From NCBI RefSeq assembly GCF_031845305.1, contig NZ_JAVREH010000009.1, positions 1 through 64,000 on the forward strand: 64,000 bases of DNA. The letters are read 5' to 3'. This document shows positions 41,031-50,550 of the stretch, in pieces. Under the pieces are notes generated by a model. That model was not told the origin of the DNA. It did no database searches and saw only the letters and a list, made by a program, of their open reading frames with translations. The position numbers were made by a program, and so were the translations under genes. This DNA is from Jatrophihabitans_A lederbergiae. Lineage in GTDB: Bacteria; Actinomycetota; Actinomycetes; Mycobacteriales; Jatrophihabitantaceae. The stretch's first letter is position 1. Each line of letters starts with the position of its first letter.

Positions 41031-41154
41031 ACGCGGGGACCGTTGGTGCGTGAGCCCGACGGCACGGAGCGATTTCGGCAGGCTTGCGTGCTGGCGCACA
41101 AGCCGTCGGAGTGGATGAATTGAAAAACCGACCACCCAGGCCGTAACGTCGGCG

Positions 41155-42576
41155 GTGGTGATCGGGGGGTGGATGACGGGCGACGGTGGGAGCATCCCGG
41201 TCGAGCGGCGCGAGTTCGCCGACGAGCACGGCGCGCTCCCTGGAGGCCTGCCGCCTGATCTGTACCGGCGGATCTTCGCCGCGTCGCCGGTCGGCATCGC
41301 GCTCTCGAACGAACGCGGGCTGTGGGTAACGGCCAACCCCGCGATGTGCCGGCTGTTCGGCCGTACCGAGGCGGAGATGCTGGGCCACAGCGGCGCGGAG
41401 TTCACCCATCCGGACGATCTGGATATGCATCGCAGGGCCATCGAGATCATCGCCTCGACCGAAGGCGGCGTCGCGCATCTGGACAAGCGCGTCTTGCGCC
41501 CGGACGGCGAGGTGCGGTGGGTGTCGCTGACGGCGTCGCACACTACCGGCCCGAACGGGCAGGTGTGGACGGTGTCCCACGCCCAGGACATCACCGATCG
41601 CAAGGCCGCCGAACAGGCCGCGGCGGAATCGGATGCCGATCTCGCCGCGGTGGCCCGCGTCATCCGCCGCGTCCACAGCGGGGCCGACGCCCGGGACATC
41701 GTGGTGCAGGCCTGCCGCGACATCGCCGCCGCATCGTATGCGGCACTGGCCGAGCCGCAGTCGGACCCGCCGGCGCTGCGGATCACCGCCTGCAGCGATC
41801 CGTCCCTGGTCGGATTGAGCGTCCCGTTGTCGGCCACCTCCGCGTCGGTCACCGCCTTCCGTACCGGTAAGCCGGCCTTCTTCCCGGTGCCGGAACAGGA
41901 TCCGCTTGCCTCACCGGCCCTGCTGCACGCCACCCGCTCCCGCTCGATGTACCTCGTCCCCATCGCCAACGAGCACGGCGTCAGCGGTCTGCTGGTGGTC
42001 GGCTGGCGAACGCAGGTTCCCGACCTCGCCGATCGTCGGGCGCACGCGGTGACCTTGCTGGCCGACCACGCCGGGGTTGCGCTGCGCCAGGCGACCCTGC
42101 TTGGCGAGCTGCAGCGCCTGGCCGACACCGATCAGCTGACCGGCGTGCCGAATCGCCGCGGCTGGGACGAGCAACTGGGACACCTGCTCGCCATGACGAG
42201 GCGTAGCGGCGAGCCGTTGACGGTTGCCATGGCCGACCTCGACCACTTCAAGAGCTTCAACGACAGTCACGGTCACCACGCGGGCGATGAGTTGCTGAGG
42301 CAGTTCACCAGTGCCGCCCGCGCCGCGCTGCGCGGGGGTGATCTGTTCGCCAGGTGGGGAGGCGAGGAGTTCACCATCGCACTGCCGCAGTGCTCAGCGG
42401 GCAACGCCGGGACCGTCCTCAACCGCATCCGCACCGTCGCCGGTTCCGGCCAGACCTGCAGCATTGGCTACGTGGTCTTCGACGGCAACGAGACCGCTGA
42501 GGCGCTGATGGATCGCGCCGACCGTGCTCTCTACGCCGCGAAGCGTGCCGGCCGGAACACGATCATCATGGCCTGA
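41155..42576 (+). CDS. PAS-GAF-GGDEF diguanylate cyclase
   Basis: The protein is about 473 aa. A PAS domain (DLYRRIFAASPVGIALSNERG to HAQDITDRKAAE, about residues 35-165) is followed by a GAF-like domain (DADLAAVARVIRRV ... LADHAGVALRQATLL). The GGDEF domain has LTGVPNRRGWDEQL, MADLDHFKSFNDSHGHHAGDELL and the active site RWGGEEF. An RGGD lies five residues before GGEEF, matching the product-inhibition I-site RxxD. It makes c-di-GMP in response to an intracellular signal. Start GTG 41155; ATG 41173 is also possible. No EAL domain is present. Confidence 0.9.
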   Translation: MVIGGWMTGDGGSIPVERREFADEHGALPGGLPPDLYRRIFAASPVGIALSNERGLWVTANPAMCRLFGRTEAEMLGHSGAEFTHPDDLDMHRRAIEIIASTEGGVAHLDKRVLRPDGEVRWVSLTASHTTGPNGQVWTVSHAQDITDRKAAEQAAAESDADLAAVARVIRRVHSGADARDIVVQACRDIAAASYAALAEPQSDPPALRITACSDPSLVGLSVPLSATSASVTAFRTGKPAFFPVPEQDPLASPALLHATRSRSMYLVPIANEHGVSGLLVVGWRTQVPDLADRRAHAVTLLADHAGVALRQATLLGELQRLADTDQLTGVPNRRGWDEQLGHLLAMTRRSGEPLTVAMADLDHFKSFNDSHGHHAGDELLRQFTSAARAALRGGDLFARWGGEEFTIALPQCSAGNAGTVLNRIRTVAGSGQTCSIGYVVFDGNETAEALMDRADRALYAAKRAGRNTIIMA

Positions 42577-42628
42577 CCCGTTGGGCAGCGCGTTCTCGGC
42601 GGTACGGCGGCACCGGTAACGTCGGGTC

Positions 42629-43462
42629 ATGGCTGTTGACGTGACGGTGATCATCGCGACCCGCGACCGGTGGCAGCAGCTGCGGCGCTCACTGCCCCAC
42701 CATGAGGGGCCGGTGATCCTGCTCGACAACGGGTCCAGCGACGGCTCCCCCGCTCTGGTGCGCGAGCACTTTCCGCAGGTACAGGTGGTCGAGCTGGGCC
42801 GCAACCGCGGCGCCTGCGCCCGCAACGTCGGCGTGGCCCGTGCGTTGACCGACTACGTCGCTTTCGCCGACGACGACTCTTGGTGGGCGCCGGGCGCCCT
42901 GGACGAGGCTGCCCGGTTATTCGACGCACACCCCCGGATGGCCCTGCTCGCGGCCCGGATCCTGGTCGGCGAGAGCGACCGGCTCGACCCGACGTGCCTG
43001 GAGATGGCCGCCTCGCCACTCGGAACCGAGCCGGACCTTCCCGGGCCCAGCGTCCTGGGCTTCCTCGCCTGCGGCGCGGTGCTGCGTCGCGATGCCTTCC
43101 TGGCGGTCGGTGGTTTCGACGACGTGGTGTTCTTCTTCGGCGAGGAAGAACGGGTGGCCCTGGACCTGGCCGCCGCGGGTTGGGGGCAGGCCTACGTCGA
43201 CTCGGTGGTGGCGCATCACCATCCGGCGGCCGGTGCCGACCGATCCGGCCGGGCAGCACTGGCGGTCCGCAACCGGGTGCTCACGGCGGTGCTGCGGCGC
43301 CCGTGGCGGGTCGTGGCGACGGTGGTGTCCACCGAGCTGCGGCGTGGCCGGTCCGGCATCAACGGTGTCACCGCGGCGCTGACTCGGCTGCCCGCGGCCA
43401 TTCGGCAGCGCCGGGTGCTGCCGGCTCCGACGGAGGCCCACCGCCGGCTGCTCGATTCCTAG
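42629..43462 (+). CDS. Glycosyltransferase family 2
   Basis: This 277-aa GT-A fold has VTVIIATRDRWQQLRRSL, LDNGSSDGSPALVREHFP, NRGACARNVGVARALTDYVAFADDDSWWAPG with the DDD metal site, a LACGAVLRRDAFLAVGGFDDVVFFFGEEE acceptor loop and a C-terminal basic helical tail. It probably transfers a sugar to a cell-envelope glycan or lipid. No partner genes adjoin it. Donor and acceptor are unknown. Confidence 0.88.
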   Translation: MAVDVTVIIATRDRWQQLRRSLPHHEGPVILLDNGSSDGSPALVREHFPQVQVVELGRNRGACARNVGVARALTDYVAFADDDSWWAPGALDEAARLFDAHPRMALLAARILVGESDRLDPTCLEMAASPLGTEPDLPGPSVLGFLACGAVLRRDAFLAVGGFDDVVFFFGEEERVALDLAAAGWGQAYVDSVVAHHHPAAGADRSGRAALAVRNRVLTAVLRRPWRVVATVVSTELRRGRSGINGVTAALTRLPAAIRQRRVLPAPTEAHRRLLDS

Positions 43463-43558
43463 CGCCGACCCGGCGATCATTGCCGGAGGTGAGATTGCGA
43501 ACGCCGCCGGGCCTGAGCCCGAAGCCCGCTCCGGGCGCACGTCAGGGTTTGTGGCGCC

Positions 43559-44392
43559 ATGACCGAGACATCTCCCGACCGGAGCGAGTCCGCACCCGCC
43601 CGATTGTCCGACCTGACCACGCTGCGGCTCGGCGGCCCGATCGCCCGGCTGCGTACCGCCGCCACGACTGCCGAACTGGTCGCCGCGGTCTGCGAGGTCG
43701 ACGAGGCCGCTTCTGATCGTCGACGCCGGCTGGTCGGGGCTCGAGACGATGGTCGGCATTCCGGGGCTGGTCGGCGCCGCGCCGGTGCAGAACGCGGGTG
43801 CGTACGGCAGCGAGGTGGCCGACGTCCTCACCGCCTTGACGGTGCTGGACCGGCGAACCCGGGCGGTGCCGGTGTGGGCTACGTGATCCTGGATGTGACC
43901 CTGCGGCTGCGGCACTCGTGGGACTCCGTTCCCATTCGCTACGCCGAGCTGGCGCGGCGCCTGGGTGTCGAGCAGGGTGAGCGCGCGCCGATCGACCGCG
44001 TGCGCGAGACGATGCTGAGCCTGCGTCGCGGAAAGGGCATGGTGCTGGACGACGCCGACCCCGATACCTGGAGTGTCGGCTCGTTCTTCGTCAATCCCGT
44101 CACCGACGCGGCAGCGGTGCCCGCCGGCTGCCCGCAATGGGCCGTCGACGGCAGGATCGAGCTGTCGGCCGCCTGGCTGATCCAGCACGCCGGCTTCGGG
44201 CGTGGCTTCGGTCTGGACCAGCCACCCGGCACGGTGTCGCTGTCCACCGAGCACTGCCTGGCGCTGACGAACCGGGGCGGAGCGCGGACCACGGAGCTGC
44301 TGCGGCTGGCACGCACGGTGCGCGACGGTGTCGAGTCGCGATTCGGGATCGGGCTCCTGCCCGAACCCCGGCTGGCCGGCATGGAGTTCTAG
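43559..44392 (+). pseudogene. murB: UDP-N-acetylenolpyruvoylglucosamine reductase (MurB), internally deleted
   Basis: Three pieces of MurB are visible. Residues 1-50 (LSDLTTLRLGGPIARLRTAATTAELVAAV) are in frame 1. GWSGLETMVGIPGLVGAAPVQNAGAYGSEVADVLTALTVLDRR lies in another frame at about 43711-43862. GYVILDVTLRLRHS, WSVGSFFVNPV, HAGFGRGFG and LSTEHCLALTNRGGA run to the stop. About 70 residues of the FAD-binding domain (with the GGSN loop) and about 30 residues before GYVILDV are missing, and the frame shifts. MurB is essential, so an intact copy should exist elsewhere. Confidence 0.85.
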
Positions 44393-44491
44393 CCGGGGTC
44401 CGCGTCCTAGCCGGGGCCGCTGCCAGCGCCTGCCAGGGACTGCCAGCCGTTCGTGCGTGAGCTGTCAGCGCCGGCGAGCACGCTGAGCGCC

Positions 44492-45472
44492 ATGACCGAT
44501 AACTGGCGGGAAGACCCCGTCCACCACGCGATCCAAGCCAGAGCGCTCACCAAGCGCTTCGGCGACACCCAGGCGCTGGCCGGCATCGATCTCACCGCCC
44601 GGCAGGGCACCGTGCTCGGCGTGCTCGGCCCGAACGGCGCGGGCAAGACCACGGCCGTGCGCATCCTCGCCACACTGACCGCCCCCGACTCCGGCACTGC
44701 CACCATCGGAGGCTACGACGTCCGCCGGGACGCCCAGCGCGTGCGCCAGACGATCGGGCTCACCGGCCAGTACGCCTCCGTCGACGAGGACCTGACCGGC
44801 ACCGAGAACCTGATGCTCATCGGCGAACTCCTGGACCTGCGCCGTCCGGCCGCCCGCTCCCGGGCTGCCGAGCTGCTCGCCTGGTTCGAGCTGACCAGTG
44901 CCGCCGACCGGCCGGCCAAGACGTACTCCGGCGGAATGCGCCGGCGGCTGGACCTGGCCGCCAGTCTGGTCGGACGACCGTCCGTGATCTTCCTCGACGA
45001 ACCCACCACCGGGCTCGACCCCGCCAAGCGCGAGGACATGTGGGACGTCGTCCGCAGCCTCGTCACCGACGGTTCCACGGTGCTGTTGACAACCCAGTAT
45101 CTGGAGGAGGCCGACGCACTGGCCGACGACGTCACCGTCATCGACCACGGCCGGGTGATCGCCAACGGCACCCCGGACGAGCTCAAACACGTCGTCGGCG
45201 GCCAGACGCTCACCGTCCGTCCAGCCGACCCCGGCCGCCTGGACGAGGCGGCCCGGATCATCGCCGCCATCTCCGGCGCCCCCGTCGAGAACGTCCGTCC
45301 CGGCGTGGTGAGCGTGCCGGTGGCCGGCGACGATGCGCTCACCGCCGCCGTCGCCGAGCTGGCCACGGCCGGCATCGCGCTGACTGAACTGTCCCTGCAC
45401 CTGCCGAGCCTGGACGAGGTCTTCTTCACCCTCACCGGGCAACGCCAGTCGAAAGAGGAGACCGCGGCATGA
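44492..45472 (+). CDS. DrrA-type ABC exporter ATP-binding protein
   Basis: The protein is about 326 aa. It has Walker A GPNGAGKTT, a GQYASVDEDLTGTENL Q-loop typical of daunorubicin-resistance DrrA, signature YSGGMRRRLDLAASL, Walker B VIFLDEPTTGLDP and the C-terminal DrrA extension ending LHLPSLDEVFFTLTG. ATG 44492 is chosen; an in-frame GTG at 44453 is less likely. ATGA overlap with the permease shows a two-gene exporter. The substrate is likely a hydrophobic drug or lipid. Confidence 0.9.
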   Translation: MTDNWREDPVHHAIQARALTKRFGDTQALAGIDLTARQGTVLGVLGPNGAGKTTAVRILATLTAPDSGTATIGGYDVRRDAQRVRQTIGLTGQYASVDEDLTGTENLMLIGELLDLRRPAARSRAAELLAWFELTSAADRPAKTYSGGMRRRLDLAASLVGRPSVIFLDEPTTGLDPAKREDMWDVVRSLVTDGSTVLLTTQYLEEADALADDVTVIDHGRVIANGTPDELKHVVGGQTLTVRPADPGRLDEAARIIAAISGAPVENVRPGVVSVPVAGDDALTAAVAELATAGIALTELSLHLPSLDEVFFTLTGQRQSKEETAA

Positions 45473-46353
45473 CCGACACCCGTACCGACACGAGTAACAA
45501 GACCGACACCAGCTCGGACGCCGGGCGCGCAGTGGTCATCGAGCCGGCGCTGAGCGTGCCGTCCGCCGCCGCGTCGGCTCTCCGACCGGCTTCGCCGTTG
45601 CGGGCCGTCCGGCACAGCATCGCGCTGGCGCGCCGCGGGCTGCTGAAGACCTGGCGCACGCCCGAGGCGCTTCTCGACGTGACCCTGCAGCCGATCATGT
45701 TCCTGCTGCTGTTCGTATACCTCTTCGGCGGCGCGATCACCGGCTCGACCCACGACTACCTGCAGTACGTGCTGCCCGGCGTGCTGGTGCAGTCCGTCCT
45801 GTTCGGGTCCGTGGCTATCGGCGTCAACCTGAACACCGACATCACCAAGGGCGTGTTCGACCGGTTCCGCTCGCTGCCGATCGCACGGTCGGCCCCGCTC
45901 ATCGGTGCGGTGCTGGCCGACGTGATCCGCTACGTGATCCTGACAGTGGTGCTGCTGGTGACCGGCTATCTCATGGGCTTCCGGGTGCACACCGATCTGG
46001 CGGAGGCAGTGGCCGCCTGCGTGCTCGCGATCGGCTTCGCGCTGTGCCTGTGCTGGGTGTCGGTGACGATCGGCATGTTCGCCCGCACGCCGGGCGCGGT
46101 GCAGGGCATTCTCTTCCTCGCCATGTTCCCGCTGACCTTCGGCAGCAACGTGTTCGTCCAGTCGTCGACGCTGCCCGGCTGGTTGCAGGCCTTCGTGAAG
46201 GTGAACCCGGCGACCCACCTGACCAGCGCGGTGCGCGGGCTCATGCTGGGCGGCCCGGTCGCGTCGTCGGTGCTGTGGACGCTCGCCTGGATGGCCGGCA
46301 TCCTGGCGGTCTTCTTTCCGCTGGCGTTGCGCAACTACCGCCGCCGGGCCTGA
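45469..46353 (+). CDS. DrrB-type ABC-2 exporter permease
   Basis: This 294-aa protein has six hydrophobic helices and the ABC-2 signature of the DrrB family: TPEALLDVTLQPIMFLLLFVYLFGGAI, YLQYVLPGVLVQSVLFGSVAIGVNLNTDITKGVFDRFRSLPIARSAPL, and VNPATHLTSAVRGLMLGG. A disordered Thr/Asp-rich N-terminus of about 35 residues precedes TM1. It is translationally coupled to the ATPase and convergent with the SARP regulator. Confidence 0.9.
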   Translation: MTDTRTDTSNKTDTSSDAGRAVVIEPALSVPSAAASALRPASPLRAVRHSIALARRGLLKTWRTPEALLDVTLQPIMFLLLFVYLFGGAITGSTHDYLQYVLPGVLVQSVLFGSVAIGVNLNTDITKGVFDRFRSLPIARSAPLIGAVLADVIRYVILTVVLLVTGYLMGFRVHTDLAEAVAACVLAIGFALCLCWVSVTIGMFARTPGAVQGILFLAMFPLTFGSNVFVQSSTLPGWLQAFVKVNPATHLTSAVRGLMLGGPVASSVLWTLAWMAGILAVFFPLALRNYRRRA

Positions 46354-46392
46354 CGGCTGGTACGCGCCGCGGCGCCCGAGGTAGCCCAGCCC

Positions 46393-49300
46393 TCAGGTCT
46401 CTCGGATGGTGCCGGGGCGGATGCGCTCGATGGCGTCGGCCCGGCCGAGCGCGCGTCCGGAGGCCACCGCGGCGGCCAGCGGCTCGCTGCCCAGGGCCGT
46501 GTCCAGCCGGGACCTCAGCCGGACCGCGAGCGGATCGGTCGGGTCATCCGCGCCGCGCAGTGAGATGGTGGCGCCCAGCATCTCGGCGGCGTCCTGGGGT
46601 CGCTCACTCGCCTCGGCCCACCCGGCGACGGCCAGCCCGATGGCGGCGAGAATCGGCATATCCCGGGTGCCGACCGCGCAGTCATAGGCCGCCGTGAGGG
46701 TGGCCCCGGCCAGGGCCGGATCGCCGAGCTCGCTTTCCAGGGTGCCCAGCACGGCCAGGGTAGAGGCGCGCACATGGCCGTTCATCGGGTGCACCTGGTT
46801 GAGGTGCTGGACGTCCTCGCGCAGCCGGCCGGCAAGCCGGCGCATCTCGTCCCGCTCGCCCAGCAGCATCGTCATCGTCGCGGTCACGCCGTCGGCCAGC
46901 AGGCGCCGGGTCCGCGAGCCGGCCTGCAGGTCGAGCCCGCCGACCAGAGCGGCCTCCCGGCGGGCGCCGTCGAAATCCCCGATGCGGGCGTGCAGATCGC
47001 TCAGCCGCAGCCGGAACATCATCTCGTCAGCCGTCGCACCGAACTCGGCCATGCTGTCCGCCGCTCGCTGATAGGCGGAGATGGCCTCCGGAAGCTGCCC
47101 GTCCAGCACGTGCAGCTGCCCCCTGGCCGACAGCGTCGAGGCCATCCCCCACCGGTCGCCGAGGTCGGTGAACAGCGCCAGCGCGGTGTCCACGTCCGCG
47201 CGCATCGCCGGCACGCGCCCCTCGTTCTCGTTGATGGCCGCGCGGAACATGTACGAGGTGGCCCGCACCCACGGATCACTGGCCTGGACCGCGTCGTCGA
47301 GCAGTTCGAACGCCCGGTCGAGGGAGCGGCTGAAGAACAGCATCATCGGCCGCAGCATCAGGATGACCGGATCGCCGGCGGCGTCCACCTCGTTGAGACG
47401 GACGTTCAGCTCCTCCAGCCGGGCGACCCCGTCCTCGACATCTTCGGGTGCGTTGTCCCCGAAGGTGGTGGCCATCGTGTTGATCGCGTGCAGTGCCTCG
47501 ACCACGACCCGGTCCCGCGCCGGAACGGTGCCCGCGGGGTCCGGCACGCTCAGGGCGAACCGCAGCCAGGTGGTGGCCTCGCTGTGGCCGCCGAGCAAGG
47601 TCCAGTACCAACCGAGCGCCCGGGTCATCTCGACAGCGGCGCGGGCATGGCCACAGTCGCCGAAGTAGCGCAGTGCGGCCAGGATGTTGTCGCGCTCGTC
47701 CTCCAGCCGCCCGATGGCCACCAGCTGGTCACCCCTGGTGAGGGACGGTTCCGCCTCGGCGACCAGGTCGGCGAAGTAGCGGGCATGGACGAGCCGCACG
47801 CCGTCTGCCTCGTGGCGCGCGGCGAGCTGCTCGATTCCGTACTCGCGCAGCGTCTCCAGCATCCGGTAGCGCGACGGCGACTGGCTGTTGCGCGAGCGGT
47901 TGCTGCCGAGCCCACTCTGCAGCAGCGACTTGTCGACCAGCTGGCTGAGTAGCTCGACCACATCGTCTTCACCGGACGGCAGGGCCGCCGGCAGCGCGGG
48001 ATCGGCGCAGATCCGGGATGCGCTCTCGATGGTGGCACCGGACGGGAACACCGCGAGCCGCTCGGCCAGCAGCCGCTCGGTCGGGGTGAGCAGGTCCCAG
48101 CTCCATTCGACGACGGCGCGCAGGGTGCGGTGCCGCGGCATGGCGGCACGGTTCCCGCCGGTGAGCAGCCGGAACCGGTCCGACAGCCGGGCCGCGATCT
48201 CGTGCACCGGCAGCACCCGCAGCCGTGCCGCGGCCAGCTCGATGGCCAACGGCAGGCCGTCCAGGCGCCGGACGATCTCGACCACCGCCCCGACCGTGTC
48301 CGAGTCCACCCGGAAGTCCGCCGACACCGCAGCGGCCCGGTCGGTGAACAGCTGCACCGACGGCAGGCCGAGCGCCTCGTCGGCGTCGGCGCCCACCGGC
48401 GGCAACCGCAGCGGCGGTAGCTGACACAGCGCCTCTCCGTCGATGGCGAGCGCTTCCCGGCTGGTGGCGAGGATGCGCAACCGCGGGCACGAGGCGAGCA
48501 GCCGGTCCGCGAGCGAGGCGAGATCGGTGATCACATGTTCGCAATTGTCCAGTACCAGCAGGCAATCGGAATCGGCCAGTACGTCGAACAGCCGGTCCTC
48601 GGTGGACATGGCCTGCTCGGCGCGGCGGTCGACGGTGGTGTTCGCCCGCAAGCCCAGGGACCCCAGGATCGCCTGCGCCAGGTTGACCGGATCGGTCACC
48701 GGCGCGAGCTCGACCAGCCACACCCCGTCGTCCAGACGGCCCACCCAGTCGGACGCGGCGACTCCGGCCAGCCGGGTCTTGCCCGCTCCGCCGGGGCCGA
48801 CCACGGTGACCAGCCGGCCGCTCTCGAGCAGCTCCGCGATCCGGTTCAGCTCGTCCGCGCGCCCGAGAAAGGTGGTGCGGCCGGTCCGCAGATTGGTCCG
48901 GGTCACCGTCCGCGATGGCCGCTCGGGCTCGCTCCGGAACAGGGTCAGGTGCAGCCGCTGCAGCTCCGCGGACGGGTCGGTGCCCAACTGGTCAACCAGG
49001 TACCTGCGTAGCCGCTCGTACCCGGCCAATGCCTCGTTCGTGCGGCCGGCGCCGGCCAGCGCCGTCATCAGCAGCCACGTGAAGCGCTCCCGCAGCGGGT
49101 GGTCCGCCGCCAGCGCCTCGCACTCGGCCACCACGTCAGCACCGCCGTCGAGCTGGATCGCGGCCTCGATCCGGTCCTCCAGGGCATCCAGGCGCTGCTC
49201 GTCGAGGCGGCCCGCCGGAGCCGGATCGTCCAGCTCGGGCAGCGCGGGACCGCGCCAGAGTTGCAGTGCCTCGCGCAGCTGTTGTGTGGCGGCATCCGGG

Positions 49301-49644
49301 CGGCCCTCGCGCAGCCGCGCTCGCCCCGTCCGGGCGAGCTCGGAGAACCGGAAGGCGTCCACGTCGGCTGCGCTGAGCGGAAGCCGGTAGCCACCGGGCT
49401 CCTGCACGACGGTGCAGGCGTCCCCGGCGGCGCGGCGTAGCCGGGACACCAGCGTCTGCAGGGCGTTGGTCGCGTCCGCCGGTGGCGCGTCCCGCCAGAT
49501 CGCGTCGATCAGCTCATGCGGGGGCACCGGGCTTCCGGCCGCCAGCGCCAGCCGGGCCAGCAGCGCGCGGACTCTGGCCCCGCCGACCGGGACCACGACG
49601 CCGTCGCGCATCAGGGCGACTGGGCCGAGGATCGAGACCTGCAT
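46393..49644 (-). CDS. SARP/AfsR-type regulator with BTAD, NB-ARC and helical repeats
   Basis: The protein is 1083 aa. An OmpR-like winged helix (VSILGPVALMRDGVVVPVGGARVRALLARLALAAGSPV; LQTLVSRLRRA) is followed by a BTAD (DAFRFSELARTGRARLREG to about residue 245). Then comes an AAA/NB-ARC module with P-loop VVGPGGAGKTRLA (about 283-295), LLVLDNCEHV (Walker B) and a LPLAIELAAARLRVLP segment. Hundreds of residues of TPR-like helices complete it. AfsR-type proteins activate secondary-metabolite genes when ATP-bound. It is convergent with drrAB; a target could be that exporter or the 20-33 kb cluster, but nothing in the sequence proves it. Confidence 0.92.
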   Translation of the reverse strand: MQVSILGPVALMRDGVVVPVGGARVRALLARLALAAGSPVPPHELIDAIWRDAPPADATNALQTLVSRLRRAAGDACTVVQEPGGYRLPLSAADVDAFRFSELARTGRARLREGRPDAATQQLREALQLWRGPALPELDDPAPAGRLDEQRLDALEDRIEAAIQLDGGADVVAECEALAADHPLRERFTWLLMTALAGAGRTNEALAGYERLRRYLVDQLGTDPSAELQRLHLTLFRSEPERPSRTVTRTNLRTGRTTFLGRADELNRIAELLESGRLVTVVGPGGAGKTRLAGVAASDWVGRLDDGVWLVELAPVTDPVNLAQAILGSLGLRANTTVDRRAEQAMSTEDRLFDVLADSDCLLVLDNCEHVITDLASLADRLLASCPRLRILATSREALAIDGEALCQLPPLRLPPVGADADEALGLPSVQLFTDRAAAVSADFRVDSDTVGAVVEIVRRLDGLPLAIELAAARLRVLPVHEIAARLSDRFRLLTGGNRAAMPRHRTLRAVVEWSWDLLTPTERLLAERLAVFPSGATIESASRICADPALPAALPSGEDDVVELLSQLVDKSLLQSGLGSNRSRNSQSPSRYRMLETLREYGIEQLAARHEADGVRLVHARYFADLVAEAEPSLTRGDQLVAIGRLEDERDNILAALRYFGDCGHARAAVEMTRALGWYWTLLGGHSEATTWLRFALSVPDPAGTVPARDRVVVEALHAINTMATTFGDNAPEDVEDGVARLEELNVRLNEVDAAGDPVILMLRPMMLFFSRSLDRAFELLDDAVQASDPWVRATSYMFRAAINENEGRVPAMRADVDTALALFTDLGDRWGMASTLSARGQLHVLDGQLPEAISAYQRAADSMAEFGATADEMMFRLRLSDLHARIGDFDGARREAALVGGLDLQAGSRTRRLLADGVTATMTMLLGERDEMRRLAGRLREDVQHLNQVHPMNGHVRASTLAVLGTLESELGDPALAGATLTAAYDCAVGTRDMPILAAIGLAVAGWAEASERPQDAAEMLGATISLRGADDPTDPLAVRLRSRLDTALGSEPLAAAVASGRALGRADAIERIRPGTIRET

Positions 49645-49719
49645 GCGCCTCAGTGTGACAGCCCACTGCCGGCTCGCTACCGTCCAGGAAGATCGCGGCG
49701 CGGCGTTGCGTCGGTACCG

Positions 49720-50550
49720 TCAGAGAGCCTCGCGCGTGCGGAACTCCGCGGCGAGATCGGCCATCGTGGTGAACCAGACGTTGTCGTGGCCCAGCATGTA
49801 CTCGACGAGCTCGCGCAGCATCCGCATCCGGTGGTTCCGGCCGATGATCTCCGGGTGCATGGTAAGGATGTAGCAGCCGTCGCCGCCTTCCTCGTACGCC
49901 CCGTCGAAATCACCGCGCCAGATCTCGGCCACCTTGGACGGGGCCGACAACCCGACCCGGTACGTGGGGAAGTAGGAGAACATGAAGTGCGCGGAATCGG
50001 TGAGCTCCCACGCGCCCGGCAGCTCGACGATGTCGGTCCGCTTGCCCTGGTCGCTCACCCAGTACGGCCGGTCGGCTCCCAACTGGCTGGCGTCATAGGT
50101 GATGCCGTACTCCCGCAGCAGGCTGTACGTCGACTCCGACAGCTCCCAGGACGGTGAGCGATAACCGGTCGGCGCCGTGCCGGTCACCGTGACCAGGGCG
50201 TCGATGCCCCGCTCGATCATCCGGCGTTCCTCCGGCTCGGTCAGCGTCGTCGGCGGCTCGTGCAGGTAACCATGATGGCCGATCTCGTAACCGGAGCCGG
50301 CGATGGTCCGGGTGAGCCCGGAATGCCGCTCGGCGGTGTCGCCGGGAACGAAGAAGGTGGCCGGCAGCTCGAACTCCTTCAGCAGCCTGAGGATTCGGGG
50401 CACGCCCTCGTTGGCCGCGTAGGCACCACGGGACAGCGCGGACGGGGTGCTGGTGTTCAGCGCACCCAGCCACAGCGACTCGGCGTCGAAGTCGAAGGTG
50501 AGCGCGACGGCCAGCTGGTGGTGTTCGGCCGTTCCGGTGAAATTGGCCAT
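49720..50550 (-). CDS. Polysaccharide deacetylase family protein (NodB fold, PuuE/HpPgdA-like)
   Basis: The protein is about 276 aa. The metal-binding motif 1 LTFDFDAES and motif 2 HHGYLHEPP (H-x3-H) are present, then GYRSPSWELSESTYSLLREYGITYDAS and ILTMHPEIIGR. It has no signal peptide, unlike secreted chitin deacetylases. The DFDAE form fits the cyclic-imidase/allantoinase-like or HpPgdA branch. It is the last gene of the peptide-importer operon, overlapping DUF2891 (TGATG). A role on a cyclic amide such as a pyroglutamyl compound would fit the neighbours but is unproven. Confidence 0.82.
   Translation of the reverse strand: MANFTGTAEHHQLAVALTFDFDAESLWLGALNTSTPSALSRGAYAANEGVPRILRLLKEFELPATFFVPGDTAERHSGLTRTIAGSGYEIGHHGYLHEPPTTLTEPEERRMIERGIDALVTVTGTAPTGYRSPSWELSESTYSLLREYGITYDASQLGADRPYWVSDQGKRTDIVELPGAWELTDSAHFMFSYFPTYRVGLSAPSKVAEIWRGDFDGAYEEGGDGCYILTMHPEIIGRNHRMRMLRELVEYMLGHDNVWFTTMADLAAEFRTREAL

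Noticed and set aside
41081..41104. Hairpin GGCTTG...CAAGCC as a firm rho-independent terminator after the GNAT gene
   Set aside because: Only six perfect pairs and no T-run; mentioned with the GNAT gene but not called as a terminator.
42917..44254. Minus-strand open frame (445 codons) opposite the GT2 gene and the murB remnant
   Set aside because: No recognisable domain. It spans two unrelated plus-strand genes, which a real gene would not mirror.
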